From DASZHJ01 sp035517495 (GTDB lineage Bacteria; Pseudomonadota; Alphaproteobacteria; ATCC43930; CGMCC-115725), in assembly GCA_035517495.1 (NCBI GenBank), contig DATIYT010000019.1, forward strand, positions 1-64,000: a stretch of 64,000 bases of DNA. The letters are read 5' to 3'. The translations under genes were made by a program, and so were the position numbers. The notes below the pieces were generated by a model. The model made no database searches, was not told the DNA's origin, and saw nothing but the letters and a program-made list of their open reading frames with translations. The first letter of the stretch is position 1. The number at the start of each line of letters is the position of its first letter. Of this stretch, positions 8,640 through 17,681 are shown piece by piece.

Positions 8640-10313
8640 ATGGCCGAAATTTGGGAGAAGTCCTATCCGGCCGGCGTGAGTTGGAGCGCGCCGCTGCCGG
8701 AAGCGGTGGCGATCGAGACCCTGCTGGAGCGCGCAGCCGAGCGCTGGGACAAGCGCATCGCCTGCGATTTCTACGACTGGAAGCTCAGCTTTAGAGACTG
8801 GTTCGCGCTGGCGTGCCGCGCCGCGAAGGGGCTGCGAGCACTCGGCGTGGGGCCGGGTGTTTCGGTGGGGTTGCATCTTCCCAACACGCCGCATTACCTG
8901 ATCGCGTTTTTCGGCGTGCTCATCGCGGGCGGACGCGTTGTCAATTTCAGCCCGCTCTACTCCGTGCGTGAATTACGCCATCAGCTCGAAGATTCCGAAA
9001 CCCAGGTGATGGTCACCCTCGACCTACCGCAGCTTTATCCGCAGATCGCGGCGATCAAGGGGGCCGGCAGGCTCGAGACCGTGGTGGTGGCGGCGCTCAC
9101 CGACTTCCTACCGGCTGCGGCGGTGCGCGCCATCCTGGGCCCTCCCGCCGAGCGTCAAGGAGGCCCCGGCCGCGAGATCGACTTCAAGGACCTGATCGAC
9201 AATGACGGCAACGTGCCGCCGCCGGCGCATGGTCCGCTCGCCGAGGAAATTGCGGTCCTGCAGTACACCGGCGGCACGACGGGCGAGCCCAAAGGCGCGA
9301 TGCTGAGTCACGCCAATCTCGCGGCCGTGGTGGCAATGCGCGACCGCTGGGTCGAGAACGTGCTGGTGTCGGGCGAGGATTCGACCCTCGTGGTGCTGCC
9401 GCTGTTCCACGTCTACGGCATGAGCATGGTGATGCTGACCGCGCTGAACGGCGGTACGACCATGATCTTGCACATGCGCTTCGACGCCGAGCGCGTGCTC
9501 GCGGACATCGCGCGCAAGCGGCCGACCCTATTCGCGGGCGTTCCCACCATGTACGCGGCGCTCCTGCTGCACCCCCGCGCGAAAGAGGCCGACACGAGCT
9601 CGCTGCGCTTTTGCGGCTCGGGCGGTGCGCCGCTGCCGCTCGAGATACTGAACGGATTTCAGCGTTTGACCGGTATCACTTTGGTGGAGGGATACGGGCT
9701 CAGCGAGACATCGCCGATCGTGACCTTGGCGCCCAATGACGGCACCGCCAAGCCCGGTACCGTCGGCCTTCCTTGTCCCCGCACCATCGTCGAGATCGTC
9801 GACATCGATACCGGAGGCCGGCTATTGCCGCCGGGCGAGAAGGGCGAGATTTGCGTGCGCGGACCGCAGGTGATGCTCGGCTACTGGAAACGCCCCAACG
9901 CCACCGCCGAGGCGTTCGCCGGCGGCCGCTTCCACACCGGCGATATCGGCTATTTCGATTCCGACGGGTTTCTGGTGCTGGTCGAACGCAAGAAGGACAT
10001 GATCGTCTGCGGCGGCTTCAACGTGTTCCCGCGCGTCATCGAGGAAGCAATCTATGAGCATCCTGCGGTCGCGGAGGTGAGCGTGATCGGCATTCCCGAT
10101 TCGTATCGGGGGCAAACGCCGAAGGCCTTCATCGCGCTGAGGGCGGGGACGGCACTGGATTTCGACGAGCTGAAAAAGTTCCTCGCCGACAAACTTGGCC
10201 GCCACGAAATCCCGACCGAGATGGAGCTGCGCGCGAGCCTCCCCAAGACGCCCGTGGGGAAGCTGTCCAAGAAGGAATTAGTCGCCGAGGAAATGTCGAA
10301 GCGTGGCGGGTAG
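8640..10313 (+). CDS. Acyl-CoA synthetase (AMP-binding, FadD/PimA-like)
   Basis: 557 residues from ATG 8640. The AMP/ATP-binding P-loop is YTGGTTGEPKGAMLSH at about residue 208; EGYGLSETSPIV is the adenine-binding motif; FHTGDIGYFDSDGF and the ERKKDMI hinge follow, and the C-terminal Lys lies in KTPVGKLSKKEL. It activates a carboxylic acid to acyl-AMP then acyl-CoA. The opening MAEIWEKSYPAGVSW resembles the dicarboxylate/long-chain ligase group of alphaproteobacteria, but the chain length cannot be read from sequence. Closely spaced after the acetyltransferase gene. Confidence 0.9.
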   Translation: MAEIWEKSYPAGVSWSAPLPEAVAIETLLERAAERWDKRIACDFYDWKLSFRDWFALACRAAKGLRALGVGPGVSVGLHLPNTPHYLIAFFGVLIAGGRVVNFSPLYSVRELRHQLEDSETQVMVTLDLPQLYPQIAAIKGAGRLETVVVAALTDFLPAAAVRAILGPPAERQGGPGREIDFKDLIDNDGNVPPPAHGPLAEEIAVLQYTGGTTGEPKGAMLSHANLAAVVAMRDRWVENVLVSGEDSTLVVLPLFHVYGMSMVMLTALNGGTTMILHMRFDAERVLADIARKRPTLFAGVPTMYAALLLHPRAKEADTSSLRFCGSGGAPLPLEILNGFQRLTGITLVEGYGLSETSPIVTLAPNDGTAKPGTVGLPCPRTIVEIVDIDTGGRLLPPGEKGEICVRGPQVMLGYWKRPNATAEAFAGGRFHTGDIGYFDSDGFLVLVERKKDMIVCGGFNVFPRVIEEAIYEHPAVAEVSVIGIPDSYRGQTPKAFIALRAGTALDFDELKKFLADKLGRHEIPTEMELRASLPKTPVGKLSKKELVAEEMSKRGG

Positions 10314-10555
10314 GCGCGCGTGGAGAGCCGGCATTCAGACGGTCGTTGCCGGCGCCGAGGATGTGATCGATTAACGTTAAATCGAGCGGCGGCGCGCCGA
10401 AAGATGGCTTCGGTTCATCGCCATACACCCGAAGTCGGAAATTGCATTGCTCTTCAGTAGGATTGTTTTGATTCAAACACGACCAATCTTTCGCATGACG
10501 GCGTGGTGAGAGGCACGCCGCCGAACATTCCTTCCAACATTCCTAAAGGAAAACG

Positions 10556-10768
10556 ATGCTTTTGCTGCTGACGCTGCTGGCGCTCTATTCGGTTTTTGGC
10601 GGTACTTATTATCTCTATCGCCGCGGGTTCCTCGATGATTTCGGCCTTGTCGCCATACCGCTCGCAGTTCTGTTGATCATCGGCTTCTTCGCGTTGCCGC
10701 AGTTGTTAACGCGCGCCGAGGCGGGCGACACCGTTGCGGCGTTGCCGGAGTCGGCGGAATCGGACTGA
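10556..10768 (+). CDS. Small two-helix membrane protein, unknown function
   Basis: 70 residues starting MLLLLTLLALYSVFGGTYYL with a second hydrophobic helix (LVAIPLAVLLIIGFFAL), a short positive loop (YRRGFLDDFG) between, and an acidic soluble tail (PESAESD). AAAGGA lies 6-11 bases before the ATG, supporting translation. I do not recognise the family. The gene stands alone after the acyl-CoA ligase with 240 bases of noncoding DNA before it, and is followed at once by a hairpin that could end transcription from both sides. Confidence 0.6.
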   Translation: MLLLLTLLALYSVFGGTYYLYRRGFLDDFGLVAIPLAVLLIIGFFALPQLLTRAEAGDTVAALPESAESD

Positions 10769-10772
10769 CAAA

Positions 10773-10799
10773 GAAAGCCAGCCTCGGTTCATGGCTTTC
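10773..10799. terminator. Possible bidirectional terminator hairpin
   Basis: The 8-bp inverted repeat GAAAGCCA / TGGCTTTC with an 11-base loop lies between converging genes and overlaps the stop codon of the TfoX-like gene. T or A tracts are short, so factor-independent strength is uncertain. Confidence 0.45.
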
Positions 10800-11163
10800 C
10801 TCGCTGGCGTCGCGAAACCTTAGGCATCGACGAGTCCTCTGGCAGCGTCGCCACAAAATCGACGCCGCGCTTTATCCAGTTCCGCAACGCCGCTTCGGTT
10901 CGGTAGCCCTCGGGAGCCACCCGCACGAAACCGCTCATGGTGCGGCCGGCCATTTCCATCGGCCTGACATGCGGCTCCCTCAGAATCACTTCACGGACTG
11001 CCGCACCGACCCGGATCAATAGGCCACCACGGCCGCTGACCGAACAGCACATCTTGCCATTCACCATGAAGCAGAGCCCGCCCATCAGCTTCTTTTCGAC
11101 CACATCGCGCCGGCTGGAGAGCACCTTGCGCACCCGCTCGGCGGTCGTTTCGTCGTAAGCCAT
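10789..11163 (-). CDS. TfoX N-terminal domain protein
   Basis: 124 residues. The KKLMGGLCFMVNGKMCCSV segment and the following LLIRVG strand are characteristic of the TfoX N-terminal domain, named after the competence regulator TfoX/Sxy; stand-alone versions like this are common in alphaproteobacteria and their role is not known. MEMAGRTMSGFVRV also matches the family. It starts 17 bases after ccmI on the same strand and is probably the last gene of the ccm transcript. A link to cytochrome maturation is only positional. The C-terminal RRQRGKP tail is basic. Confidence 0.82.
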   Translation of the reverse strand: MAYDETTAERVRKVLSSRRDVVEKKLMGGLCFMVNGKMCCSVSGRGGLLIRVGAAVREVILREPHVRPMEMAGRTMSGFVRVAPEGYRTEAALRNWIKRGVDFVATLPEDSSMPKVSRRQRGKP

Positions 11164-11180
11164 CGCTTCACACGATCCGG

Positions 11181-12572
11181 TTATTTCGCGTCCAGCGCCG
11201 CGAGCGCCGCCGCGACGATCTTGCGATCGTCGCTTTCCGCAGGCAACACCGCCAACAAATGCCGCCAGTAGGACTTGGCCTCATCGAAATGGCGGTCCTG
11301 TGCCGCGGCAAGGCCCAAGTACCAGAGTGCGCGCGGATCATCAGCGTCGAGCGCTTCGAGCTGCTTGAGGAGAGCGCGCGTCGTGTCGGGAATAGGTTCG
11401 CTGGGCTTGTGATGGGCCATCAGCGCGGTGATCTGTTGCGCGAGGATCTCGGGATCATCGGGTTTGAGAGTCGCTGCGTGCGCAAAAGCGTCCGCCGCCT
11501 TGTCGGTCTCGTCGAGCACGGTATAGGCGTGTGCGAGGCGGAGCCACCCTTCAAGGTCGTTGGGCTGCTCCTTGAGGCGCTCCGCGAGCCGGTTGACCAT
11601 GCCCTGGATCATTTGCGCGCGTTGCTCCGGTGTCATGCCGGCCGCCGCGGCCATGTCGTCGGCGCTGGGTCCCGACGGCGGCGCCGCGGCAGTCGGCACG
11701 GGCAGGCCCGCGGCCGTCGCGGTCTCGGTGATCTTCTGCCGCACCGCCGGAGCATATGGAGCGTCGCTCGGAGCGTCCGCCAACAGCCTCTGCCAGGCAT
11801 CGATGGCGCCCTCGGCGTTGCCGGACTGGGCCACGGCGAGCGCGAGGTAATAGCGCGCCATCGGATTCTTGGGGTCGCGCGCCAGCGCCGCCGAAAAGGC
11901 ATCGTGCGCCGGGGCGGTGACCATGCCGTCAGCAGCGAGCACCAGCATCTCGCCATAGGCGGCGGCGACGTCGGGTCGCTGTTCCGTGAGCGCCAGCGCC
12001 TGGCGATAAGCGGCGGCACTTTCCTGCCAGTGCCCGAGCGCCGCCTCGGTGCGCGCCAACAGGAACCACGCGTCGCCGTTGCCGGGTTCGTCCTTGACTT
12101 TGACCCGGAGCTTCGTCACGGCCTGTTCCAGGTCGCCGCCACCGCCCGTGCTGCGCGCAAGTGCGCGCTCCGCCCCCCGAGCCGAATAGGGCTGATCGGG
12201 CAATGTCGGCGCGCCGTGCAGCAGATAGACGCCGAGAGCGCCGATCGGCACCAAGACCGCGAGCATCACCGCCAACGAGGTGTGCACATGCGATGACGGA
12301 TCGATCGGGCCAGGGTGCGATTGCCCCGCCTTCGATTGAGCCTGCGCCGTCGCGAGAAGGCGCCGCTCGACCTCGGTACGGGCCGCCACGCTTTCCGCTT
12401 CGTTCAGCACGCCGCGCGCCTGGTCTCGCTCTATCTCCGCGAGTTGATCGCGATAGACCGCGCGATCGAAGCGTGCGCGCGCGGGCGCTTCGCCGACGCG
12501 GCGTGCGAGCGGCAGGAACACCGTCGCCACCAGTAGGGCTACCATCAAGGCGAAGGCAATCCAGAGGATCAT
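11181..12572 (-). CDS. ccmI: Cytochrome c maturation protein CcmI (CycH)
   Basis: 463 residues. An N-terminal helix (ILWIAFALMVALLVATVFL), a cytoplasmic loop with FDRAVYRDQLAEIERDQARG (the conserved CcmI region), a second helix near residue 105, then a periplasmic part with several TPR-like helical repeats (AWFLLARTEAALGHWQESAA and LEGWLRLAHAYTVLDETDKA). CcmI binds the C-terminus of apocytochrome c and passes it to the CcmF/CcmH ligation complex. It overlaps ccmH by 4 bases. Confidence 0.93.
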   Translation of the reverse strand: MILWIAFALMVALLVATVFLPLARRVGEAPARARFDRAVYRDQLAEIERDQARGVLNEAESVAARTEVERRLLATAQAQSKAGQSHPGPIDPSSHVHTSLAVMLAVLVPIGALGVYLLHGAPTLPDQPYSARGAERALARSTGGGGDLEQAVTKLRVKVKDEPGNGDAWFLLARTEAALGHWQESAAAYRQALALTEQRPDVAAAYGEMLVLAADGMVTAPAHDAFSAALARDPKNPMARYYLALAVAQSGNAEGAIDAWQRLLADAPSDAPYAPAVRQKITETATAAGLPVPTAAAPPSGPSADDMAAAAGMTPEQRAQMIQGMVNRLAERLKEQPNDLEGWLRLAHAYTVLDETDKAADAFAHAATLKPDDPEILAQQITALMAHHKPSEPIPDTTRALLKQLEALDADDPRALWYLGLAAAQDRHFDEAKSYWRHLLAVLPAESDDRKIVAAALAALDAK

Positions 12573-13042
12573 TCGCCTTCCTCGTCCAGGAGCATGCGCT
12601 CGAGCCGCCGCCGCTCCTCCGCGCTGAGCGGCGCTGACGGCGCGGCCGCACCGCGCGTGCGCAGGAACATCCCGATCCCCACCATTCCCAGCACCAGCAG
12701 CACGAACGGCCCGAACCAGAGCAGGTAGGTCACCGGCTTCACCGGCGGCTCTAACAGGATGAAATCGCCGTAGCGGCGCACCAAAAAGTCCCGCACCTGC
12801 TGATCGCTGTCACCGGCCTTAAGCCGCTCACGAATGAGCACGCGGATATCGTGCGCGAGATCGGCGTCGGATTGGTCGATCGATTCGTTCTGGCAGACCA
12901 TGCAACGAAACTCGGCGCTGAGCGCGCGGGCTCGCGCCTCCAGCAGGGGATCGGAAAGTTGCTCGCCTGGCTGCACCGCGCCCGCGGAAGGCGCGAGCAG
13001 AAGCAGCAAAAGGACCACGAGCGCGACTTTCAGCCCGCTCAT
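12569..13042 (-). CDS. ccmH: Cytochrome c maturation protein CcmH (CycL)
   Basis: 157 residues with signal peptide, the redox motif CMVCQNESI (Cys46 and Cys49), the helix SDADLAHDIRVLIRERL, DFLVRRYGDFILLEPPVK, and one C-terminal membrane anchor (LLWFGPFVLLVLGMVGIGMF). CcmH keeps the apocytochrome CXXCH thiols reduced for heme ligation. This is the short CcmH; the TPR part is the separate ccmI. Four-base overlaps with ccmG and ccmI indicate coupling. Confidence 0.96.
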   Translation of the reverse strand: MSGLKVALVVLLLLLLAPSAGAVQPGEQLSDPLLEARARALSAEFRCMVCQNESIDQSDADLAHDIRVLIRERLKAGDSDQQVRDFLVRRYGDFILLEPPVKPVTYLLWFGPFVLLVLGMVGIGMFLRTRGAAAPSAPLSAEERRRLERMLLDEEGE

Positions 13043-13569
13043 GACCGCTGCAGCGCCTGCACCAGCGGCGCGATCTCGTGCGCGACATCATCGGGGGTCA
13101 GCGGCCCCACATGGCGTAGGCGAATACGGCCGGCCTTGTCGATCACATAGGTCTCGGGCACGCCGTAGACCCCGAAGTCGATGCCGACGCGCCCGTCGCG
13201 ATCGGCGCCGACGGCGCTGTAGGGATCGCCATAGACGCGGAGGAAATCGCCGCCATCCTCGGACTTGTCCTTGTAGTCGATGCCGTAAATCGGAACCTTG
13301 AGATCGCCGGAGAGGCGCATCAGTAATGGGTGCTCCGCCCGGCACGGCACGCACCACGACGCGAAGAAATTTATCAGCACCACCTTGCCCGCGAAGTCTG
13401 CGGGCGCGAGCGGCTTGCCGCCGTCGAGACCGTCGAGGCGGAAGGCCGGAGTCGGCTGATCGATCATCGCCGAGGGCAGCAGCGAGGGATCGCCGCCGAG
13501 GCTCATATAGAAGTACCCGGCGAGTGCCAAGAAGGCGAGAAGCGGGAGAATGTAGAGAAGGCGTCGCAA
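13039..13569 (-). CDS. ccmG: Thiol:disulfide interchange protein CcmG (DsbE)
   Basis: 176 residues: N-terminal membrane anchor (LLYILPLLAFLALAGYFYM), then a thioredoxin fold with active site FFASWCVPCRAEHP (Cys73, Cys76), YGIDYKDKSEDGGDFL and the cis-Pro segment GVPETYVIDKAGRIRLRHVG. It transfers reducing equivalents in the periplasm to CcmH and apocytochrome c. It sits six bases downstream of ccmF and overlaps ccmH. Confidence 0.96.
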   Translation of the reverse strand: MRRLLYILPLLAFLALAGYFYMSLGGDPSLLPSAMIDQPTPAFRLDGLDGGKPLAPADFAGKVVLINFFASWCVPCRAEHPLLMRLSGDLKVPIYGIDYKDKSEDGGDFLRVYGDPYSAVGADRDGRVGIDFGVYGVPETYVIDKAGRIRLRHVGPLTPDDVAHEIAPLVQALQRS

Positions 13570-13575
13570 GCGTGC

Positions 13576-15546
13576 CTACTCCGCCGCTTGCAGCCGCGCG
13601 CGCTTCAGGGCGGCGCCGACCCGCCAACGACGATCCGAGAGGCTGACAAGGCCGCCCAGCGCCATCACGCCGGCACCGAGCCAAATCCACGGCACCAGGG
13701 GTTTTTGATAGATGCGCACGGTCCAACCGCCCTTGCCGTCGCCTTCGCCGAGCACGAGGTAGAAGTCCGCGAGCAGGTCGGTGTGGATCGCAGTGAAGCT
13801 AGTGGACATCTGCTGCACCGTGAAGAAACGCCGCTCGGGCATCATTGTGGCGACGACGGCGCCGTCACGGCTCACGGTGAAGGTGCCGCGGTCGGCGCGG
13901 TAGTTCGGTCCTTCGATCGGGGTCACCGCGTCGAAATGCACGTCAAAGCCGGCGAGCCTCACGCTGTCACCCACATGCAGAAGATCGACTCGCTCGCTCT
14001 CCCACGCGGAAGCCGCAATTCCCGCGACGAAGACCGCGACGCCCAGATGCGCCAAGGTCATGCCATAAGCGGCGCGCGGCAGATTGCGGGCGCGCACAAG
14101 GCTGTCGCGGAGTGGTGCTCGAAGCAGCCGCAGGCGCTCGCCCCACTCGACGAGCGCGCCGCAGGCGACCCACGCCGCAAGGCCGAGGCCAAGGCACGCC
14201 AGCACCATGCGCGGACTCGTCAGCAGCAGCGCCAAGACGAGTGCCGCCAGTGCAACGGCAGCCGCGACCGAAAGCCGCTGTGCCGCGGCCCAGAGATCGC
14301 CGCGCTTCCATCCCAGCAGCGGGCCGAAGGGAACCGCCAGCAGCAACGGCACCATCAGCGGCACGAAGGTGCGGTTGAAGAACGGAAAACCGACCGAAAC
14401 CTTGTCGCCGCCCATGGCGTCAAGGAAGAGCGGATAGAGCGTGCCGATGAAGACCGTGGCGGCGCCGACCGTCAGCAGCAAGTTGTTGAGCAGCAGCGCA
14501 CCCTCACGCGAGATCGGCGCGAACAGGCCCCCCGGCGCGAGCGCCGGCGCGCGCCAGGCATAGAGCGAGAGCGAGCCGCCGATCGCCACCCCCAGCAGCA
14601 CCAGAATGAAGACGCCGCGGCGCGGATCGACCGCAAAGGCGTGAACCGAGGTGAGCACGCCCGAGCGCACCAGAAAAGTGCCGATGAGCGACAGCGCGAA
14701 GGCGAGGATCGCCAGCAGGACGGTCCAGCTTTTGAGCGCGTCGCGTTTTTCCACCACGATCGCGGAATGGAGCAGCGCCGTGCCGACCAGCCACGGCATG
14801 AACGACGCGTTCTCGACGGGGTCCCAATACCACCAGCCGCCCCAGCCCAACGTGTAGTAGGCCCACCAGCTCCCGAGCGCGATGCCCACGGTGAGCGCGC
14901 ACCAGGCGGCAAGCGTCCAAGGCCGGACCCAGCGTGCCCAGGCTGCATCCACTCGCCCCTCGATCAACGCCGCCACCGCAAATGAGAAGGCGACCGAGAA
15001 TCCTACATAACCGAGATAGAGGAACGGCGGATGGATCGCGAGGCCGGGGTCCTGCAGGATCGGGTTCATGCCGTTGCCCTCGAGCGGCGCCGGCGAGAGA
15101 CGCAGGAACGGGTTCGAAGTGAAGAGGATGAAGGCAAAGAACGCCGCGCCGATCATGCCCTGCACCGCCAGCACGCGCGCGCGCAGATCGGGCGGCAGGT
15201 TGCCCCCGAACCATGCGACCGCGGCGCCAAACAGGGTCAGGATCAGCACCCAGAGCAGCATCGAGCCCTCGTGATTGCCCCAGACGCCCGTGATCTTGTA
15301 AAGCAGCGGCTTTGCGGAGTGGCTGTTATCGACCACGGCCGCGAGCGAGAAATCCGAGGTGACATAGGCATGCACCAGCGCCGCGAAGGAGAACGCCACC
15401 AGCGCGAATTGCGCAAAAGCCGTGCTGCCGCCCAGCGCCATCAGTGCAGGATCGAGGCGACGCGCGCCGATCAGCGGCAGCACCGACTGCACCAGCGCCA
15501 GGATCAGCGCGAGTGCCAGCGCGAAATGACCGAGCTCGGCGATCAC
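13576..15546 (-). CDS. ccmF: Heme lyase CcmF
   Basis: 656 residues, a polytopic membrane protein of the heme ligation complex that attaches heme to apocytochrome c thiols. The tryptophan-rich WWD motif is GWGGWWYWDPVENASFMPW at about residue 225, and HPPFLYLGYVGFSVAF, the VWGNHEGSMLLWVLIL segment and RFFTVQQMSTSFTAIHTDL in the large periplasmic loop are all typical. Conserved His residues for heme lie in these segments. It overlaps ccmE by 4 bases. Confidence 0.97.
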   Translation of the reverse strand: MIAELGHFALALALILALVQSVLPLIGARRLDPALMALGGSTAFAQFALVAFSFAALVHAYVTSDFSLAAVVDNSHSAKPLLYKITGVWGNHEGSMLLWVLILTLFGAAVAWFGGNLPPDLRARVLAVQGMIGAAFFAFILFTSNPFLRLSPAPLEGNGMNPILQDPGLAIHPPFLYLGYVGFSVAFSFAVAALIEGRVDAAWARWVRPWTLAAWCALTVGIALGSWWAYYTLGWGGWWYWDPVENASFMPWLVGTALLHSAIVVEKRDALKSWTVLLAILAFALSLIGTFLVRSGVLTSVHAFAVDPRRGVFILVLLGVAIGGSLSLYAWRAPALAPGGLFAPISREGALLLNNLLLTVGAATVFIGTLYPLFLDAMGGDKVSVGFPFFNRTFVPLMVPLLLAVPFGPLLGWKRGDLWAAAQRLSVAAAVALAALVLALLLTSPRMVLACLGLGLAAWVACGALVEWGERLRLLRAPLRDSLVRARNLPRAAYGMTLAHLGVAVFVAGIAASAWESERVDLLHVGDSVRLAGFDVHFDAVTPIEGPNYRADRGTFTVSRDGAVVATMMPERRFFTVQQMSTSFTAIHTDLLADFYLVLGEGDGKGGWTVRIYQKPLVPWIWLGAGVMALGGLVSLSDRRWRVGAALKRARLQAAE

Positions 15547-16061
15547 GGCTTTGCCTCCGCGCCCGCCGCCGCGCCGGCAACGGGATGCTCACCCTGCCAG
15601 TGCCCGGACTTTTTGAGGGCTTCCGCCACCTCGGGCGGCATATAGCGCTCGTCGTGTTTGGCGAGCACCGTATCGGCCATGAAGACGTGATCCGGTCCGA
15701 GCTTCCCTTCGATGACCACGCCCTGACCTTCGCGGAATAGATCCGGCAGCACGCCCGAATAGCGCACCGGGACGTCGCGGCTCAAATCCGTCACTTTGAA
15801 CAGGACCGTGTGGCCGTCGGCCGCGCGCTCGACGCTGCCCTGCTCGACCAGCCCGCCGACCCGAAGCTGCCGTCCTTCCGGGCTGCCCTTGGTCGCAAGA
15901 TCGGTCGGGGTCATGAAGAACACGAGATTGTCATTAAAGGCCGTCAGCACGAGCGCGCTCGCAATGCCCAGCATGCCGAGCCCGAGCAACACCGCGATCA
16001 GGCGCCGACGCTTGCGCGTCACTGGCGCCGCCTCGGCCGCATCTGCGCTTCTGCCGCCCAT
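15543..16061 (-). CDS. ccmE: Periplasmic heme chaperone CcmE
   Basis: 172 residues: short basic N-terminus (TRKRRRLIAVLLGLG anchor), an OB-fold (QLRVGGLVEQGSVER, GVLPDLFREGQGVVIEGKL), and the heme-binding motif VLAKHDERYMPPEV with His136 that bonds heme covalently and Tyr140 that is an axial ligand in the family. A flexible Ala/Glu tail follows. CcmE receives heme from CcmC and gives it to CcmF. Its start lies inside the end of ccmD. Confidence 0.97.
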   Translation of the reverse strand: MGGRSADAAEAAPVTRKRRRLIAVLLGLGMLGIASALVLTAFNDNLVFFMTPTDLATKGSPEGRQLRVGGLVEQGSVERAADGHTVLFKVTDLSRDVPVRYSGVLPDLFREGQGVVIEGKLGPDHVFMADTVLAKHDERYMPPEVAEALKKSGHWQGEHPVAGAAAGAEAKP

Positions 16062-16195
16062 TGCCGCTGCTGGCGGCGGTATTGCCGCCAGGCCCAGAGC
16101 CCCATGCCGCCCAGCACCAGCACGGCCAGACCATAGGCGGGCCAGACATAGCGCGCATAGCCGCCCATCGCCAGGAAATGCGTCGCAAAGTCCAT
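16019..16195 (-). CDS. ccmD: Heme exporter protein CcmD
   Basis: 58 residues, a single-helix protein that is easily missed. It starts MDFATHFLAMGGYARYVWPA, a typical CcmD opening (conserved Y-x-x-Y/W-P-A-Y), continues through one membrane helix (YGLAVLVLGGMGLWAW) and ends in a basic, Gln-rich tail. Its ATG overlaps the ccmC stop (ATGA) and its last 43 bases overlap ccmE. CcmD stabilises the CcmABC complex and helps release holo-CcmE. Confidence 0.93.
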   Translation of the reverse strand: MDFATHFLAMGGYARYVWPAYGLAVLVLGGMGLWAWRQYRRQQRQWAAEAQMRPRRRQ

Positions 16196-16944
16196 CACGA
16201 GAACGAGCCCATGGCCGCAGCGTTGAGCGCGTCCGCTTCGCCGAGGCGCGCGGCGCGCAGTCGTGCGTTCAGGATTGCGGTGCGCATTCGTACCATCAGC
16301 ACGGCCGCGAAGTAGAACATGAACCCGACCGCCATCGTCAGCAGGGGCCAGAGCATCGAGCTGTCGATGGTAGGGCCGCCCAGGCGAAACACGCTCGCGG
16401 GTTGGTGCAGCGTGTTCCACCAATCGACCGAGAATTTAATGATCGGCAGATTGACGATCCCCACCAGCGCCAGGACCGCGCCCGCCCGCGCGCCGCGGGT
16501 CGGATCGTCGAAAGCGTTCACCAGCGCGATATAGCCGACATAGAGGAAGAACAGCACCAGCACCGAGGTAAGGCGCGCGTCCCAGACCCACCAGGTTCCC
16601 CACATGGGCTCGCCCCAGAGCGAACCCGTCACGAGGCAGAGCAACGTGAACCCGGCGCCCAAAGGTGCCGCCGACTGCGCCGCGATATCCGCGAGCGGAT
16701 GGCGCCAGATCAGCGCCACGGCGCTGGCGACCGCCATGAGGAAGTAAGTGAAGCTTGCCATCCAGGCCGCGGGAACGTGCACGAACATGATGCGCACGGC
16801 CTCGCCCTGCTGGTAGTCGGGTGGCGCCGTGAACAGCGCGCCCCACAGTCCGACCGCCAGCGTCAGCGCCGCAAGAGCCGCACACCACGGGAGCAGCCGT
16901 TCGGAAAGCCGCATGAACCGGGCCGGATTGGCGAAGCGATGCAT
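16195..16944 (-). CDS. ccmC: Heme exporter/handling protein CcmC
   Basis: 249 residues, six predicted membrane helices. The tryptophan-rich motif WGTWWVWDARLTSVLVLFF at about residue 115 and the flanking His residues (VRIMFVHVPAAWM; NTLHQPAS) are the heme-binding sites that load heme on CcmE. MHRFANPARFMRL is a family-typical opening. It is followed by ccmD in ATGA overlap and preceded by ccmB after 71 bases. Confidence 0.97.
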   Translation of the reverse strand: MHRFANPARFMRLSERLLPWCAALAALTLAVGLWGALFTAPPDYQQGEAVRIMFVHVPAAWMASFTYFLMAVASAVALIWRHPLADIAAQSAAPLGAGFTLLCLVTGSLWGEPMWGTWWVWDARLTSVLVLFFLYVGYIALVNAFDDPTRGARAGAVLALVGIVNLPIIKFSVDWWNTLHQPASVFRLGGPTIDSSMLWPLLTMAVGFMFYFAAVLMVRMRTAILNARLRAARLGEADALNAAAMGSFS

Positions 16945-17015
16945 GGGCGTCTTCTAGCGCAGTTCCGAGTTTCCGGCAGCCCAATGATTCTGTGACAAAA
17001 CGCCTGACAAGATGT

Positions 17016-17681
17016 CTACTCCAAGGCCGGGCGTAGCGCCGCCGCGGCACCCCAGGGCGCGAGCGGCAGCGCTGCCGCGAGGAACGCTCCTAGCATCAGG
17101 AGATGTGGCCGGCTCGCCAATCCGGCCACCGCCTGGTCGACCGCGGCAACGCCGAAGATCAGCACGGGAATATAAAGCGGCAGGACCAACAACGACAGCA
17201 GCACGCTTGCGCGCCGCGCGCCCAGTGCCAATGCAGCCCCCACCGCGCCGATCAGGCTGAGCGTCGGTGTGCCCAACGCCATCGCCATCAGCAGCGGAAG
17301 ATAGCCGGCGCCGTCGAGATGCAGCAGCGCCGCCAGCAGCGGCGCTATCAGCACCAGCGGCAATCCGGTGGTGAGCCAATGCGCGCAACACTTGGCGAGC
17401 ACCAGCAGCTCGATCGGCATCGGCGCCAGCGCCAACGCCTCGAGGCTGCCATCCTCGTAGTCCTGCTGGAACATGCGATCGAGCGAGAGCAAGGCGGCGA
17501 GCAGCGCCATCACCCAAAGCACGCCCGGCGCAATGCGCTGGAGCAATTCGGGCTCGGGCCCGACGCCCAGCGGAAACAGCACTACCCCTAATACAAAGAA
17601 CGCCAGCACCAAGGCCGCGTCGCTGCCTTGGCGCAAGGCGAGGCGCAGATCGTGGCCAATCAAGAGAAGAAAGGCGGTCAT
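17016..17681 (-). CDS. ccmB: Heme exporter protein CcmB
   Basis: 221 residues starting MTAFLLLIGHDLRLALRQGS, with the FQQDYEDGSLEALALAPMP loop that is diagnostic for CcmB and six membrane helices. The start at 17681 overlaps the ccmA stop by 4 bases; longer in-frame extensions upstream run antiparallel to no known domain and are ignored. With CcmA it forms the ABC transporter whose ATP hydrolysis frees heme-loaded CcmE. Confidence 0.95.
   Translation of the reverse strand: MTAFLLLIGHDLRLALRQGSDAALVLAFFVLGVVLFPLGVGPEPELLQRIAPGVLWVMALLAALLSLDRMFQQDYEDGSLEALALAPMPIELLVLAKCCAHWLTTGLPLVLIAPLLAALLHLDGAGYLPLLMAMALGTPTLSLIGAVGAALALGARRASVLLSLLVLPLYIPVLIFGVAAVDQAVAGLASRPHLLMLGAFLAAALPLAPWGAAAALRPALE

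Noticed and set aside
13330..14985. Long plus-strand frame opposite ccmF and ccmG
   Set aside because: It is antisense to ccmF, one of the clearest genes in the window. Its product is an unnatural run of Arg, Gln, Glu and His, which is what GC-rich codons give when read on the opposite strand.
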